Positions 23,299 through 35,503 of a DNA stretch of 64,000 bases are shown here, in pieces. The translations under genes were made by a program, and so were the position numbers. The first letter of the stretch is position 1; each line of letters opens with the position of its first letter. Source of the stretch: Pohlia nutans (Eukaryota > Streptophyta > Bryopsida > Bryales > Mniaceae); NCBI GenBank assembly GCA_022496805.1, contig CM040100.1, forward strand, positions 15,529,009-15,593,008, written 5' to 3'. The notes under the pieces are model-generated. The model was not told the origin of the DNA and searched no databases. It saw only the letters and a program-made list of their open reading frames with translations.

Positions 23299-26200
23299 CT
23301 AATTTGTGGTCAATTTAATACATGGCAACTTGTGCACACGTTGCAAAATTGACCGTCTACCCTCGATATCGTATACACGGCGTAAAAATCCACAATTGTT
23401 TCTTTCGACCAACCCCAAGTCTTTTAAGTTTCGGCGGACTATTTGTCTACAATTCTCTTCATAATCAATGAACAAAGCAAGATCGCAGAAATCCTTGTCC
23501 AACACCATGAGACATGATCCTGACAATTTAGTGATGGAAGTACATCCCCAAATGCGAAGGCCTTGCAATGCTTTCAAAGCCCCCAATTCTTCCAAACTTC
23601 CACAATCTAGTATTGATAACTCCACTATAGAATGTAGTTGCCTAAGAGAATTTGGTAATGATTGCAACTCTCCACTACCTTCTATCTTCAAGGTGCGAAG
23701 GCTTGTCAAGTGCCCTATGGATGTTGGAAACTTAGTGAAGGATGTGCAATGCATAATGTGTAGATGTTGCAAATTTTTCAATGCACTCAAAGAATTCGGT
23801 AGAGTCTGTAAACTATTGCATTTTGTTAGGGACAATGTTTTGAGCATTTTGAGTTCCCCAATTGAACTTGGAAGATCTCGCAATTTCTCACAACCCCATA
23901 ATGTGAGTAAATTTAGATTTGTCAATAAGCCAATGGTTTGTGGAAGTTTGGTCATGGACTTGCATTTATATAAGTTAAACTTTGAAAGTTGGGTCAAATT
24001 CTTGAGTACATTAGAATCATCTAGAACATTGATCGCCTCGTCAGTGCACTCCGTTATCCCCAGTTCCTTAAGTGCATTCAATTTTCCAATATTGATTGCT
24101 TGGAATTTTGTTGAAAGGTTTATATATAAAGAAGTAAGGCTTGTCATTTTTCCAAATGTTGTTGGTAACTTTGATATAGATGAGCACCGGTCCATGTGAA
24201 GCCATCGCAATTTGGAAAGTGTAGTGATGGTATCTGGAATAGATTTTAGACTTTCACACCTAAAGAGATAAAGCTCTTCTAGAGCTATAAGTCGTCCAAT
24301 AGAATTTGGAAGCTCTTCCAAACTCGTGCAAGATTGTAACTCCAATATTTGAAGCTTCGATAAACACCCTATAGAATTTGGTAGCGTTATAATAGATGTG
24401 CAGCCATTCAAATTGAACCTCAAGAGGTTTGGACAAGCCTGGAAAAAGAAAAAGAAAATGTGCATTAAAATTCAATATTTATTATATGGACTAGGTATAA
24501 GACTATGCTTATTAGAATACCATTTACACAAGTATATAGAAGTATAGGGCAAAGTTATCTAATTTTTTTTTTCTCTACACAATTCCAAAAACATAATGAT
24601 AATTATAAATATATATTTTAGGTATCTAGGATATATGCATTCAATTCCAAACAATTCAAGTATTAAATCAACATTGTATACCTCTAAATTTGGATCTGAT
24701 TGAGATGATGCATTGGCCAATTTTGTGCTTTGAGAAAAATCCAATGATACCAAGTTGCTCAGACTTAACATAGGAGGTAGTTGCGTCAATGGCATACATC
24801 TCCACCGCAACCATCGCAATTCTTTTGATATGAGGTTGCCGCTCACATCACAACCATCCAATATAAGGAAATGAAGATTTGGTAATTTTGCAAAGTTTTT
24901 AGCATCAAATTTATGCTTTTGACTATTTGAAAAATTGAGGGCCCGCACCTTCTTTGATTCCTGCACCATTGATACAACAAGATTATTATTTTTAGAATTG
25001 CGTAGTGCAGGGCGTAGTGTATATGAGATATTAATACCCAATAAATGATCATATTAAAATTGAACCCCATACATAATATTTGATTGGTATGATCTTCCTA
25101 ATATTTACATAATCAAAAATTTAAAAATTTATACTACAACTATGTTTCAATATGTAAAACCAAATCATTTAAGAAGGTTGTTCAAAAGAAAAATTTAATC
25201 ATATTCATCCCTTTAGAAGAACTATTTTTTTGAAGTTAATAAATAAAAATGAAGAATGTAAAATTTTAATGTCAAGGCCAATTATATAAGGGAGTTTGAT
25301 TTTGGACAAATTTTCTTTTGCAAAAGTTGGGCCATTACTAGATGTTTCAAAGCCATTTTTGGACATATAATGATTTTATTTTTAAAAAATTAATTAATTA
25401 TTTATTTTTTGTATCAATTTATTATTAAAAAGATATTCAACAACTTTCTTGTTGAAAAATATTCTTTTGGAGTAAGTATAGTTATATTATTTCAACTTCA
25501 ATGTGCCCACAACCAAAATAATTTTAATATTAAAGCATTATGATCTTTTAATTTATGAAGCCAAATGACTCAAAATTTGATTCACATCATCTACAACAAG
25601 TATATTACAAGATTGTATAGTTGAAATTTCCATATCTTACTACCATTTACATCTATGTCACTTCATAAGCAAAGATGCTTTAGACTAAAAAAAACTAGCT
25701 AGGGACGCTTAAGGGTTAAAAGATGTTTAAAGCTTACCATGTTTTTTTCCTCTACTGCTCTTATAGCATTATCGTCCCACAAATGGCTCCCATTGAATTC
25801 TCCAATGCCTTTGCCCATATCTTGTAAAAGACCATGCATGGTCAACACTTGATTCCCATCGCAATCCCTTGAGAAGACAACCAAAGATCTTTCAAGGAGA
25901 TGCATTAAAGAAGTATGAGGTGTTTTGTATCCACAACATGATGAACATTTTTTGCAACTTTTCCAAAGCTCTAAAACCTCTTGTTTCTTCCACCCGTAGA
26001 ATATGCAAGCAATATCCAAAAGCATCAATTTCTCTGATTCTGAAAGACACATATAACTCCATCCAAGAGCATTCATGACATTACCTAGGTCTTCTTTCAA
26101 AGCATCAACTGCCTCTGGCCATATACATTCTAGATCTTCATCAGATCTCTTGTCAAACAAACTTGACCCCATCACCTTCAATGCTAGGGGTAAACCGTTG

Positions 26201-27994
26201 CATGCTTTGTTCACTTCATGGGCTAAAGCCTTGAAGTTCTCCGGAGCGTCCTCATCACCAAAGGCATGCAAGTTGAAAAGCTTTTGAGAATCATCAATCT
26301 CCAACGGTGTAACTTCATGGAGATAGAAATTTGAGTTCCCTGCAATGATTTTCAAAAGATGTTGATCACGAGATGTGATAATGATGCAACTTCCAGGTGC
26401 AAGAATGCTTGTGTTGAGGATGAGCTCATCAAATTGAGCTTTGTCATAGATATCATCCAAGATAATTAATATTGGACCTCGACTTGATAATTTGTCAAAC
26501 CAATGTTTGTAGCTTTGTTGATTAGTGTCTGGTACACGCATAAGATCCCATAGTATTTGGTTTTTCAATTTTCTCAATAAACTTGATCCAACCTCAGAAC
26601 TCGACGATGAATTGTGATCAATCTCCAATATGCTCATAGCTTGGAATTTTTCAAGACCAACAAAATGGTTATAAATCTCTTTAGCAAGAGTAGTCTTGCC
26701 AATGCCACCCATACCAACAAGGCCTAAAAAGCCAATAGAATGAGACGTCTCCTCCAATTTGTTGATACATGTAATTATATGCTCTTCAAGACCTATGCGA
26801 TGGCGTTCAACTTGCAATGCTTCTTTTGTACGTATGAAGTTCAATATAACATCCACAACCTCTTGTTTCAATTGTTCTTCATTTCTACAATAAAAATAAC
26901 ATTCATAATTAATGTTTTACTAATTATAAAAAATCACTTTGGGTCATTGCAAGAAACACTACAAACTTGTCTCAAATAAAGATCATACTACGAGTTGCAA
27001 AATTTTAAAAATAATAATATCAATAATTAATAAACTAAAAATAATTTATTTTTCATAATCCAAACTTAGAATTTTTTCCAAAACTTATACACAACTTGAA
27101 AGGTTTAGTGAAAATATCAAGAATAAATATTTTTGATATTTTTTAATATCGAATTTAAAAAAAAATTATACGAGATTTTAATTTTTTACAATTCTAGTAG
27201 AATAGTTGTCCACTATAAATACAACAAAAAATAAAAATTCCATCTATACATAATGAAGTCAAAAAACCTATTTTATAGATATTTACAATATTGAAGAATT
27301 ATCTTTCTTAATATTATGTAGAAGCTGTAATTTTAGTAAAATAACATTTTTCCAAGAATACAACTTAAAATTTCTAATTTTTTGTTCTACATAGCACTCA
27401 AAACTTTAAAATTTGGCTCATAATGAATTAATAAAACAATGCTTGAGTGAACCTCTTTACTATGCAGAATTAAGTGATAATAGAACAAGGTAGAATTCAA
27501 ACATGGAATTGCATAAAGTAGTATGAATAAAAATGTAAAGAATTAACTTACCCTTTATAATCAGACAAACAAAATCCAGTAATATCTGCTAGTTTGCGAA
27601 GAGCATTGGTCCACTCTTCCAAACATTCAGTTGTTTCCCTCAACTTGTGCTTTTCAAAGGCTGTTACAAATGGACCTTTCTCCATCCAGCGTAGCTCCAT
27701 AGGCTCTACGCCATAAAAGATGGGAATCACTGGCTTTCGACTCCTCAACATTGCCACCAATTCGTTCAGACAATATTTGGACTCTGCATATCCTCTTGAC
27801 ACAATTGCAACATGAATTTTTGCCATTTCCAGAGCAGCATTGATGGATCCATATGCAGAATTCCCCTTCACCAAAGATTTCTTGTCCAAAAATGGATTTA
27901 GACTGATTGACTTGAGTGCATCGTGTAGGTGAGCACCAAAGCCAGTTTTCACATCAGGTCCTCGATGGTTTAAAAACACATCAAATTCGTCCAT
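23299..27994 (-). CDS. TIR-NBS-LRR immune receptor
   Basis: Intracellular pathogen sensor. Exons on the minus strand: 27994-27552, 26884-25738, 24960-24682 and 24438-23299. All introns are GT-AG with matching phases, giving 1002 residues and no internal stop. TIR: FDVFLNHRGPDVK at the start and SRGYAESKYCLNELV, whose Glu78 is the position catalytic for NADase activity in plant TIRs. NB-ARC: P-loop GMGGIGKT (205-212), kinase-2 LIILDD (287-292), GLPLAL (378-383), RNBS-D LLDIACIFYGW and MHG (497, in place of MHD). From about residue 550 there are about a dozen LRRs of the form LP.SIG.L..L..L.L..C.SL. One domain junction per intron is normal for TNLs. Start chosen at MDEFDVF; an in-frame Met lies 7 codons earlier. 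It appears intact, and its specificity cannot be inferred. Confidence 0.93.
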
Positions 27995-29840
27995 AGTTGC
28001 TATGATGCAGTACAATGGTTGTCAATCACAAGTGTCTTGATAGAAATTTTATGTGTAGTTATTCGCCACGTTGAAACTATTAATCAAAACAAAAAAAATT
28101 GTCTAAGTCAGAGAAGTTGGGAATATAGTTACACTCAATTTGGTGCTAGCTCAAAGTTAAAATTCCCAAATTCAAAAGAGAGATAACTTATATAACAAAC
28201 TTGGAAGTAATAGCTTATTCAAAACAATTCATGTACTCATAGAAGGAAGTAGTACAAAGATCAATGAACACAAATGTAGAACTAAACACATCAAAGTCAA
28301 ACTCCACTTGACAAGATTCTAGAAAGCACCTACTTCCCACACAAGAATCCTCTCACATCAACCACAACAGCTAGTGGAAGTAGAGCACCTGCCTCTTTTG
28401 AACTCTAAGACCCTCTAGAGAAATATATGCTCCTTTAATCAACATATTATGAATCCGCTTGAACTAACATCAATTTGAACAAAGAAATGTTATGTCTCAC
28501 TTAGCAAATAAAAAGAGACTGATGCTAGCTTGATCAAGTGAAATTAGTCAAAGGCAACGTAGATATAGACATTTGAAGTTGAATTTAGGAAGACGCAAGT
28601 TGAAGGTCGACCAAAATCAAAGCACAAGTTCACAAACTAAAAATAAGATCCAAAAATGTCGCACAAGCTGCACGACACAACTAGCTCCAATTCACCAACC
28701 TTAGATTCGCCATTTGTGCTTCAATTACACAGACCGTCAACATTCAAGCATTTAGGGTCGAAAATGGGTTTACATACCTGATTGCAACACACACACATAC
28801 ATGTGCCCTGCGACGGTGAATGATGTGGTACGTACTCTCCTTCTGGATCAGCAATCAAAGAAACTCCTACTCATGACCTGAAGCTCTTGGGTTTTCATGC
28901 ACTACAAGCTAACCCATCGTTTCTCATTCCCGAGAGGCCGGGAAAGTGTGAGCTGTGTACTATAGAGCCTTGTCCTATGTGATGTTCCGCACTCACACAG
29001 TGAGAAATGGTGTGGTTTCACTCAAAAACCAAATGAGAAACGACACCCCTTGGCTGTAGTGATGAAATAGAAACTCTCACCGTTTTCAATTGCAAGGCAC
29101 ACGTCGAAGAAACCCCTACTCATGGCCTGAAGCTCTTGAGCCTTTATGAAACAGAAACTCTCACCGTTTTCAATGGCCGGCAAGGCTAACTTGTACGTCA
29201 CGTCTGGCGAAGTCGGAGACACGGTCTAAAAGCAACTTGCACGCAATTGTTAACTTACTAGTGATGTTGTTACCTGTACTGTACAGTCAACAATTCAATT
29301 CTGGCAACAACTAACATGGCTGAGAGTGTTACGGCGACAGGGTTCTTTGACTCAGTCTTTTGGACTTATCGGACACGTGGCAGATGGGATTCTGTGTTTT
29401 AGTCCTTGGACGGCTGAGATGTGTGGTGGAACGTCGGTTATGCCGTTGGGTAATATGCTTTGAGTAACTAAAGTAATCAGCAGCGTGTTGGCAATGACCG
29501 ACAATCTAACCTTCGGTTACTGTAACAATTGAATTGTTAACTGACAATTGACAAGGAACATTCTGTTGCAGTAGAATTCCGTTTTCTGTTGTTAGCTGCT
29601 GGGCACAGTCCAGGGCAGCTGATCCAGGGAGTTATGTACAGAAATCGGTGCATGTCCTTGAAGTTGGAAACCGGAACTGGAGCTGTGGTCCAGGTCGAAC
29701 CCGGGCAGGAGACCCCAAAAAAGTTGAAATCTAGAAGATACGAAGATCTCCGACATCCTTCCAGTCCAGGTTGTCCAGCTCTGTAGTTGCACATTTGCAG
29801 CCCGGAGAGGGGTCCAGGTCCTAAGGCCATCCTCAATCGA
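27995..29840. other. Upstream of TNL, no gene
   Basis: Likely TNL promoter at the left. Two short direct repeats (ACTCATG(A/G)CCTGAAGCTCTTG near 28871 and 29119; AAACTCTCACCGTTTTCAAT near 29070 and 29154) suggest a local duplication. GC rises after 29540, where several frames are open without motifs. Confidence 0.55.
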
Positions 29841-29875
29841 CCCGCCAAGCACCGTTAGCGTGGGTGCTTGGCGGG
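29841..29875. other. Perfect 13-bp hairpin
   Basis: CCCGCCAAGCACC and its complement around a 9-nt loop. Function unknown; it may be the terminus of a small element. Confidence 0.6.
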
Positions 29876-30819
29876 CACGGCAAATATTTCAGGGCCCAAT
29901 GGAGTGGAAATTGCTCACGTTATCTTCGCAGGGTCAAGTAGCTCCCGCTCTCGCCAAATATTTTCGTTTTGTAGGGAGGGAGTTTGCTCACGCTACAGGA
30001 GAAAGTTTGCCACGATGGCGACCTTTCACGCATGAAAGGGAAGGAAACTGAAAAACGCAGTTGCCGCGGCGTTGTCGCGCAGCGTGACTGCGAGGGTTGC
30101 CGGTGCGGTTGGCGGGCAACCCATTGCGCCGCCCTCCCGGCAGCGATGCCCGCCTCTTGGGCGGCCTCCCTGCAAATGCTCTTGATGAATCGGACTCACC
30201 AAATCCAACCAAAAAATTGGTGAGTGCAAAGTGACGCCGTTTGACTCACAGGAGTGAAAAGCGACGCCTTCTCCTTGTAGTGACAATGCCCATTGGTGTT
30301 TCCGAAGGGTGATGCAGCCGAGCAATAAAGGTCCATAGCCAGCCCCAATTGATTAACGGTTTCTTCCCCGGGACTAGTGCCACGTCAACGCTCATAGCTT
30401 GCAACGGATACTGATGAGGGGAATTGTGGAAGAAGACATGGCAAGATGCCTTTGACTAAGGTTGCCATAGTGGATTCAGGGCTTGAATCCACCCTCAACT
30501 TTTTGTGCCCGGGAGATAATCTTTTCTGGACTTCGCTTAGCCCTCCTTATACCATGTTGCGACCGGAGAGTTGTGGCGGCCTCCGCAAACTCGCAACAGA
30601 ACATTCCTGATTTGAAGGGTGTCTGGTTGCAATTAAAGTTACTCTTAGTTATGTAGTCCATAATTGCATTTCAATTCACATTTGTACAATGAAATTGTGG
30701 TCAATTTCAACATAAATTAATTATTTTTGTCAAAGGTGCCACATGTCATCTTGTGATTGGTTTAAGGTGACTTAGAACTTTGAAAATCTAACATCAATAT
30801 TCAATTTCGACACCAAGTT
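29876..30819. other. GC-rich then AT-rich intergenic
   Basis: 30050-30320 is GC-rich with overlapping frames on both strands and a TCACCAA...TTGGTGA hairpin at 30197-30224. No credible gene. Confidence 0.5.
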
Positions 30820-31215
30820 GTCTGAAACATGAAATTCAAATTATTTTGTAATTCAATTACGAATAAGATATTGACAATATGTACATGAAATTTGTTGTGA
30901 TTGGTTGAAATGTAATACTGTAAGTGTAGTGATTTTTGGAGATTTTTTGGTTGCTTAATTTTATGAGTTGACTTTTTTTAGAGCACTTTTACACTGAAAT
31001 CTTCAAAATTTTGGGTGAATCACTACAACATGAAATGAGGCCAAAAAAATTCACAAATCATCCCCTTTCTAATCAGATCACATATGCATGAAGCTAACTT
31101 CCCATAGAATCTATAGTAAAAGTTCCACATTGCAAAAAGTGCATGACGGATGAGAAATTATGAATGAAATCTGTACATCGTCCAAAAAATGGACGCTCAG
31201 GCAGTTAGGGGTTAA
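30820..31215. mobile_element. 5'-truncated family-B MITE
   Basis: It matches the right two thirds of 49884-50459 and keeps the GGCAGTTAGGGGTTAA end; the left end is missing. Confidence 0.75.
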
Positions 31216-31555
31216 CCCTCACGTCCGATATTTGCACTTTTTTGTTGTATTCCCTGACTACTACTCATGGTACAGTTATCCATTGTTATTATGACACGTT
31301 TGGGAAGCCCTATCTTCAGGTGGCAGGCATGGATTAGTCACAGAAAGGACTTCACATGTGTATTACCTGAACAATAATATCATCACGTTATGGAATGTCA
31401 TTGTAAGTAGGGTAGACTGTATAACTCTTTGAATGCACATATATTACAAACTCAAACTCAATTTTGTAATGCCAAGTCCAATTTCAAGGCAACATTCTCT
31501 TTCCAAAAGAGGGTTATAATCCATAATCCTACGCATTATGATCAACTAAAAAATT

Positions 31556-31790
31556 ACAAATCTGCACATCCTTGTTTCAAAATCTGCACACCCTTATTTC
31601 AACAAATCTGCACACCCTTGTTTCAACAAACCTGCGCATCCTCGTTTCAACAAATCTGCGCATCCTTGTTTCAACAAATCTGCACATCCTCGTTTCAACA
31701 AATCTGCACATCCTCGTTTCAACAAATCTGCGCATCCTTGTTTCAACAAATCTGCGCATCCTTGTTTCAAATCTTCACATTCTTGTTTCA
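31556..31790. repeat. 24-bp minisatellite, ~10 units
   Basis: Unit AACAAATCTGCRCATCCTYG plus TTTC, seven full 24-bp units with shorter edge units. Because 24 is a multiple of three, several frames on both strands stay open; they are not genes. It lies about 240 bp beyond the CorA-like stop codon. Confidence 0.9.
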
Positions 31791-32027
31791 GTAGGACAAC
31801 TTGGCAAGAAGTTGAACAACCTCCAGTCAAGCCAGGCAGCACTCAAAAAAACGATCTACTCCACGAGTTGCAACAGAAATAGCTACAAAATGCACAAGAA
31901 AATCAGGGGAAGCCTTCTTTCATTAAATGAGGATGATGACACTTCAAAGAACAAGCGCATGCAAAAGCGGAACGAAGAAAAAGCTGGGACTGTAAGAATG
32001 AATGGAACTCTCGTGAGAGCAATGGGC

Positions 32028-35000
32028 TCAAAGGGGAAGGTATGCAGGATGACGGTGGCTGCCACCACGGTAGCGAACGGACTTGTGAGACCGGAGGCCC
32101 CGGGAACTGACAGCTTGACGCCGCCCACTGACGAGATAGTTGTACAAGGGCATGGCTCCAAAGAGCACTAAGAGCAGAACCACGATGGCCGCACAGATGA
32201 GCATCACGTTCCGGAACCCGTGGCTGATCTTTGGGTTCGTCTGCATCGTCCACGGTACTCCTCCCACGTTCATTCCAAACGCTGCACCAACAAAACCCCA
32301 CAAACTCATTTCATTACAAAGAAATTCTCCCAACATATCATTCATGAGTTCCCTTTTGAACTCGTGAATTGCAGGTATTTAGTGTCCAAACGCTGCACCA
32401 ACAAAACCCCACAAACTCATTTCATTACAAAGCAATTCTCCCCAACATATCACTCATGAGCTCCCTTTTGAGCTCGTGAATTGCAGGCATTTAGTGTCCA
32501 AACGCTGCACCAACAAAACCCCACAAACTCATTTCATTACAACGAAATTCTCCCAACATATCATTCATGAGCTCCCTTTTGAACTCGTGAATTGCAGGTA
32601 TTTAGTGCTACTGTAGAAGCATCATTCTTCATTGTTGAGGACTAATACGTCAGCAAGAGAAATCTTGAATTGAAGGTGTTTTTGGTGCTACTGTAGAAGC
32701 ATCATTCTTCATTGTTGAGGAATGATGCCTCAAGAAAGGGGACCAAGTTCAAAAATCTTATAGAGGCTCTTAGTTCCTTGCTAATTGCAACATTTCAAGC
32801 GTTGGACATTGTTACTATTATCAAGGTAAAGCAAAGAGGATTCCAAATTTTCAATGCACTATTTGGATATCATATACAAAAATTATAGGACTCAAAATTT
32901 TATTGGTAAGTGACCTACATGTTCTAATGTTGAGGTGGTGTACATTCTTAAAATCAACGTACTCATATTGGAGTGTCATGTCGCAATTAGTTCTCTTAAG
33001 CACTATTGCACAACCCGAGATCTTTGGTTTTATATGATGACAAATGTATTCCATGACAAAAAATTAAAAACCTTGCTGACACGAACTCTATAGTTGACTT
33101 TTTGACACATGGATAGTACTTATATACTAAATGAAACTCATCGACTTTCTCCTACTGTAAAAGTCATATAAAATATACTAATTAGTCTCTGTATGAGTAG
33201 CATTTTCAACCAAATCAATGACTGAACGCAACTCAAGGGCCACTTACACTCCACTCAGTGAATGAATCGAGCACTTTTTGTTGATAAGAAACAGGGCGCT
33301 GTTTTAGCCACTTCACTCACTGGTGAGAGAGTGCAAATGGCCCTTCACAAACCCACAAGAGTGTTCACCAACGTATGTCCGTTGTGTTTAACAACTAAAT
33401 GTCCATTGTGACTTGTCTATAATGACTCAAAATCATAACGGAATCTAGTCATTAACCCCTAAAGGACCAAGGATTCACAATTTTAAAATGACGAATTCAA
33501 TTGATCATATTGTTAAAAATATACTTCAAATGATACCAAATTTTATATCACCAGAATCAGTGAAAAATATTGCATGTGTCGGTGAAGCAACAAATAAATT
33601 TGAACAAAAAGAAGTCCACATAGGATCTACTCAAAACTACTAAAGAAACATGAGGCCCAATTTGGGTTTCTTGGTCCTTTCGGGGTTAAAGACAGGTCAC
33701 ATTTTCAGACAGGATTTCTACATGGCAGCAAAAACTAAGGGAGAGGGGTGAGGGTAAAAGCAACACTGACCTCCAGTGACAATGGAGAGCGGGAGAAACA
33801 TCATGGACAGAAACGAGAGGTAATAGAGCTTGCGGTTGATCTGCTCGGCTTGCCAGCTATCCAGGCCTGCTTGAATGGCCGTGATTCGGCTCACAGTGAA
33901 GCCCACATTCTCTTTCAGCTTCCTCAGCCTCCCCACCAGCGCCTCCAGAGTGGCCAGATCCTCGGCCGAGCACCAGGCTTTCCCTGCGCACTTGTCTTTC
34001 ACTCTGGGAAACACTTGGTCTCCATGGGCTACCACCTGCAACAACCTCTGCAGATTCAAGTGCATCTTTGGGAACCGCCGGTCATCCAACATCTGCTTCC
34101 TCGTTGCCCCTACACCTGTTGCACAATCACCAAAAACCATAATCGGACCTCATAATTTTTTTTAGCATTTTTGAGTGTGCTTCCTTTTATTCAAATTTCT
34201 TTCTTTTTTGAACAACACATGCAATGTTCTTCACTGATTCCAGTGATATAAAATTGAGTTGCATCTGAATTACATTTTCCCGGGTATGATTGATTGAATT
34301 TGTCAGTTTAAAACCATGAATCCTTAATCCTTTAAGAGGTCACACAAGCAAGATTAGATTGTTTACACAACATCAGAAAGAGAATCTTAGGTCTGCCTAT
34401 AGTCACAGGGAGGACTCTAATTTTACTGTTAGATGGACATCATAGGACAGGTTAAGGTGAGAAAGAGTATTATCAACAGACAATTTACAATGCTCTTCAT
34501 TTGAAGTTGAACGTTTTAATCAAAAACAGGAGAACTTTACAATACTCTTCATTGAAGTTCCTCTTTTCAATCAAAAACTGGAGACAGTTTACAATACTCT
34601 TCATTGAAGTTGATCTTTTTCTAAATGAAAAACAGGAGGTCTACAGTTTACAATACTCGGTGATGTTTTTGCAATCGAAAACAGGAGAAAGTAAATCACA
34701 CCTGTATCAAGCTCCCGCTCAACTTGATCCAGCTGCGTTTCCAGGTGCAGCACAATCTCATGCAACTGGTCAACATGAGTATCAATGATATGAACCAACA
34801 AGTTACCCACGCCTCTAGGCACCGCATTTTCCGCCTCTTCAAAAGTATTCCTGCTCAAAAGAAACTCCAGGACATGCTCTTGAATGACAAACCCGCCATA
34901 CTTCGTGGTTCCGAGGTGGCTCAAACCTTCGCCATTGCTCTGCTCCTTGGCTTCAATACACGGCACCTCAGACAACAAAGACCTAGTAGAAGCGGTGGAG

Positions 35001-35503
35001 AAATCTAGCCTGGAAACCCTTCCTAGGGAGACACTGATCACTCGATTCTCAGTGACTAGAGCCGAGATTCGTTGCGTGAATTTGCTTGCGCAAGGGCCAG
35101 CGGAGTTTACCCTAAATACTATTGCGCCTTCCACTGTGCCACAGAACGGACCGGAGGAAACGAGTGCTAGAATCTCCTGGAGTTTTAGGGGTGGGCAGAG
35201 GACGTCGATCAGATACTCGGCTGAGAGGGACAGTTTCTGGCTGGACCTCGGGAGCTCGACGTGGTACCAGGAAAAGCTTTGGTCCGAAACAACAGGACTC
35301 GGATCCTCCATTAAGTCCCAGGCTTTCTTCACGAACTTGCCATAGCCGTCGAACTTGTAGGCGAATTTGCGAACTGCGCCAGGGAAGTGCAGCATGCGCT
35401 GATCGTCCTCGAAGCTCCTGTCCATGTCGGATTCAGACTCTGAGCCTCGCGTTGCTAGCACGGGCACGATCCGAGAGATCGACGACCTCGATGTAAACGC
35501 CAT
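32028..35503 (-). CDS. CorA-like divalent-cation (Mg2+) transporter
   Basis: Membrane channel/transporter of the CorA/ZntB superfamily. Exons on the minus strand: 35503-34702, 34115-33771 and 32281-32028, both introns GT-AG, phase 1, giving 466 residues. The soluble N-terminal part is followed by a long helical region (LLVHIIDTHVDQLHEIVLHL ... QAGLDSWQAEQINRKL). TM1 FLSMMFLPLSIVTGAF leads into the family-defining GMN (385-387, GMNVGGVPW); TM2 is VMLICAAIVVLLLVLF, followed by a basic tail. The TM1-GMN-TM2 order and C-terminal position are as expected. An in-frame Met lies 15 codons further upstream (35548); the later Met was chosen because the sequence becomes less constrained before it. Intron 2 contains a TTAA MITE and a triplicated acceptor region. 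Ion specificity and membrane are not shown by the sequence. Confidence 0.9.
32275..32607. repeat. 111-bp triplication covering the intron-2 acceptor
   Basis: Three tandem copies (starts 32275, 32386, 32498), over 90% alike. Each includes the last intron bases, the acceptor AG and the first 7 exon bases (CCAAACG on the plus strand) of CorA-like exon 3. Only the copy at 32282 leads into the remaining exon. Confidence 0.92.
32607..32725. repeat. Short direct repeat in CorA intron
   Basis: GCTACTGTAGAAGCATCATT and the following TCTTCATTGTTGAGGA occur twice, about 78 bp apart. Confidence 0.85.
33452..33689. mobile_element. TTAA-flanked MITE, family C, in CorA intron 2
   Basis: 238 bp, TTAACCCCTAAAGGACCAAG ... 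TCCTTTCGGGGTTAA. It is about 80 bp inside the donor end of the intron. A fragment of the hairpin MITE annotated at 45386 abuts it on the left (33395-33430). Confidence 0.8.

Noticed and set aside
23468..24199. 243-codon plus-strand frame
   Set aside because: Antisense of the LRR exon, open because of the regular LRR codon pattern.
29537..30325. Cluster of GC-rich frames
   Set aside because: Many mutually overlapping frames on both strands without a family signature; composition effect.
31429..32171. Two long plus-strand frames (121 and 199 codons)
   Set aside because: Explained by the 24-bp minisatellite and by antisense to CorA exon 3.
34884..35496. Plus-strand frames in the CorA exon 1 region
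   Set aside because: Antisense shadows of a long GC-balanced exon.
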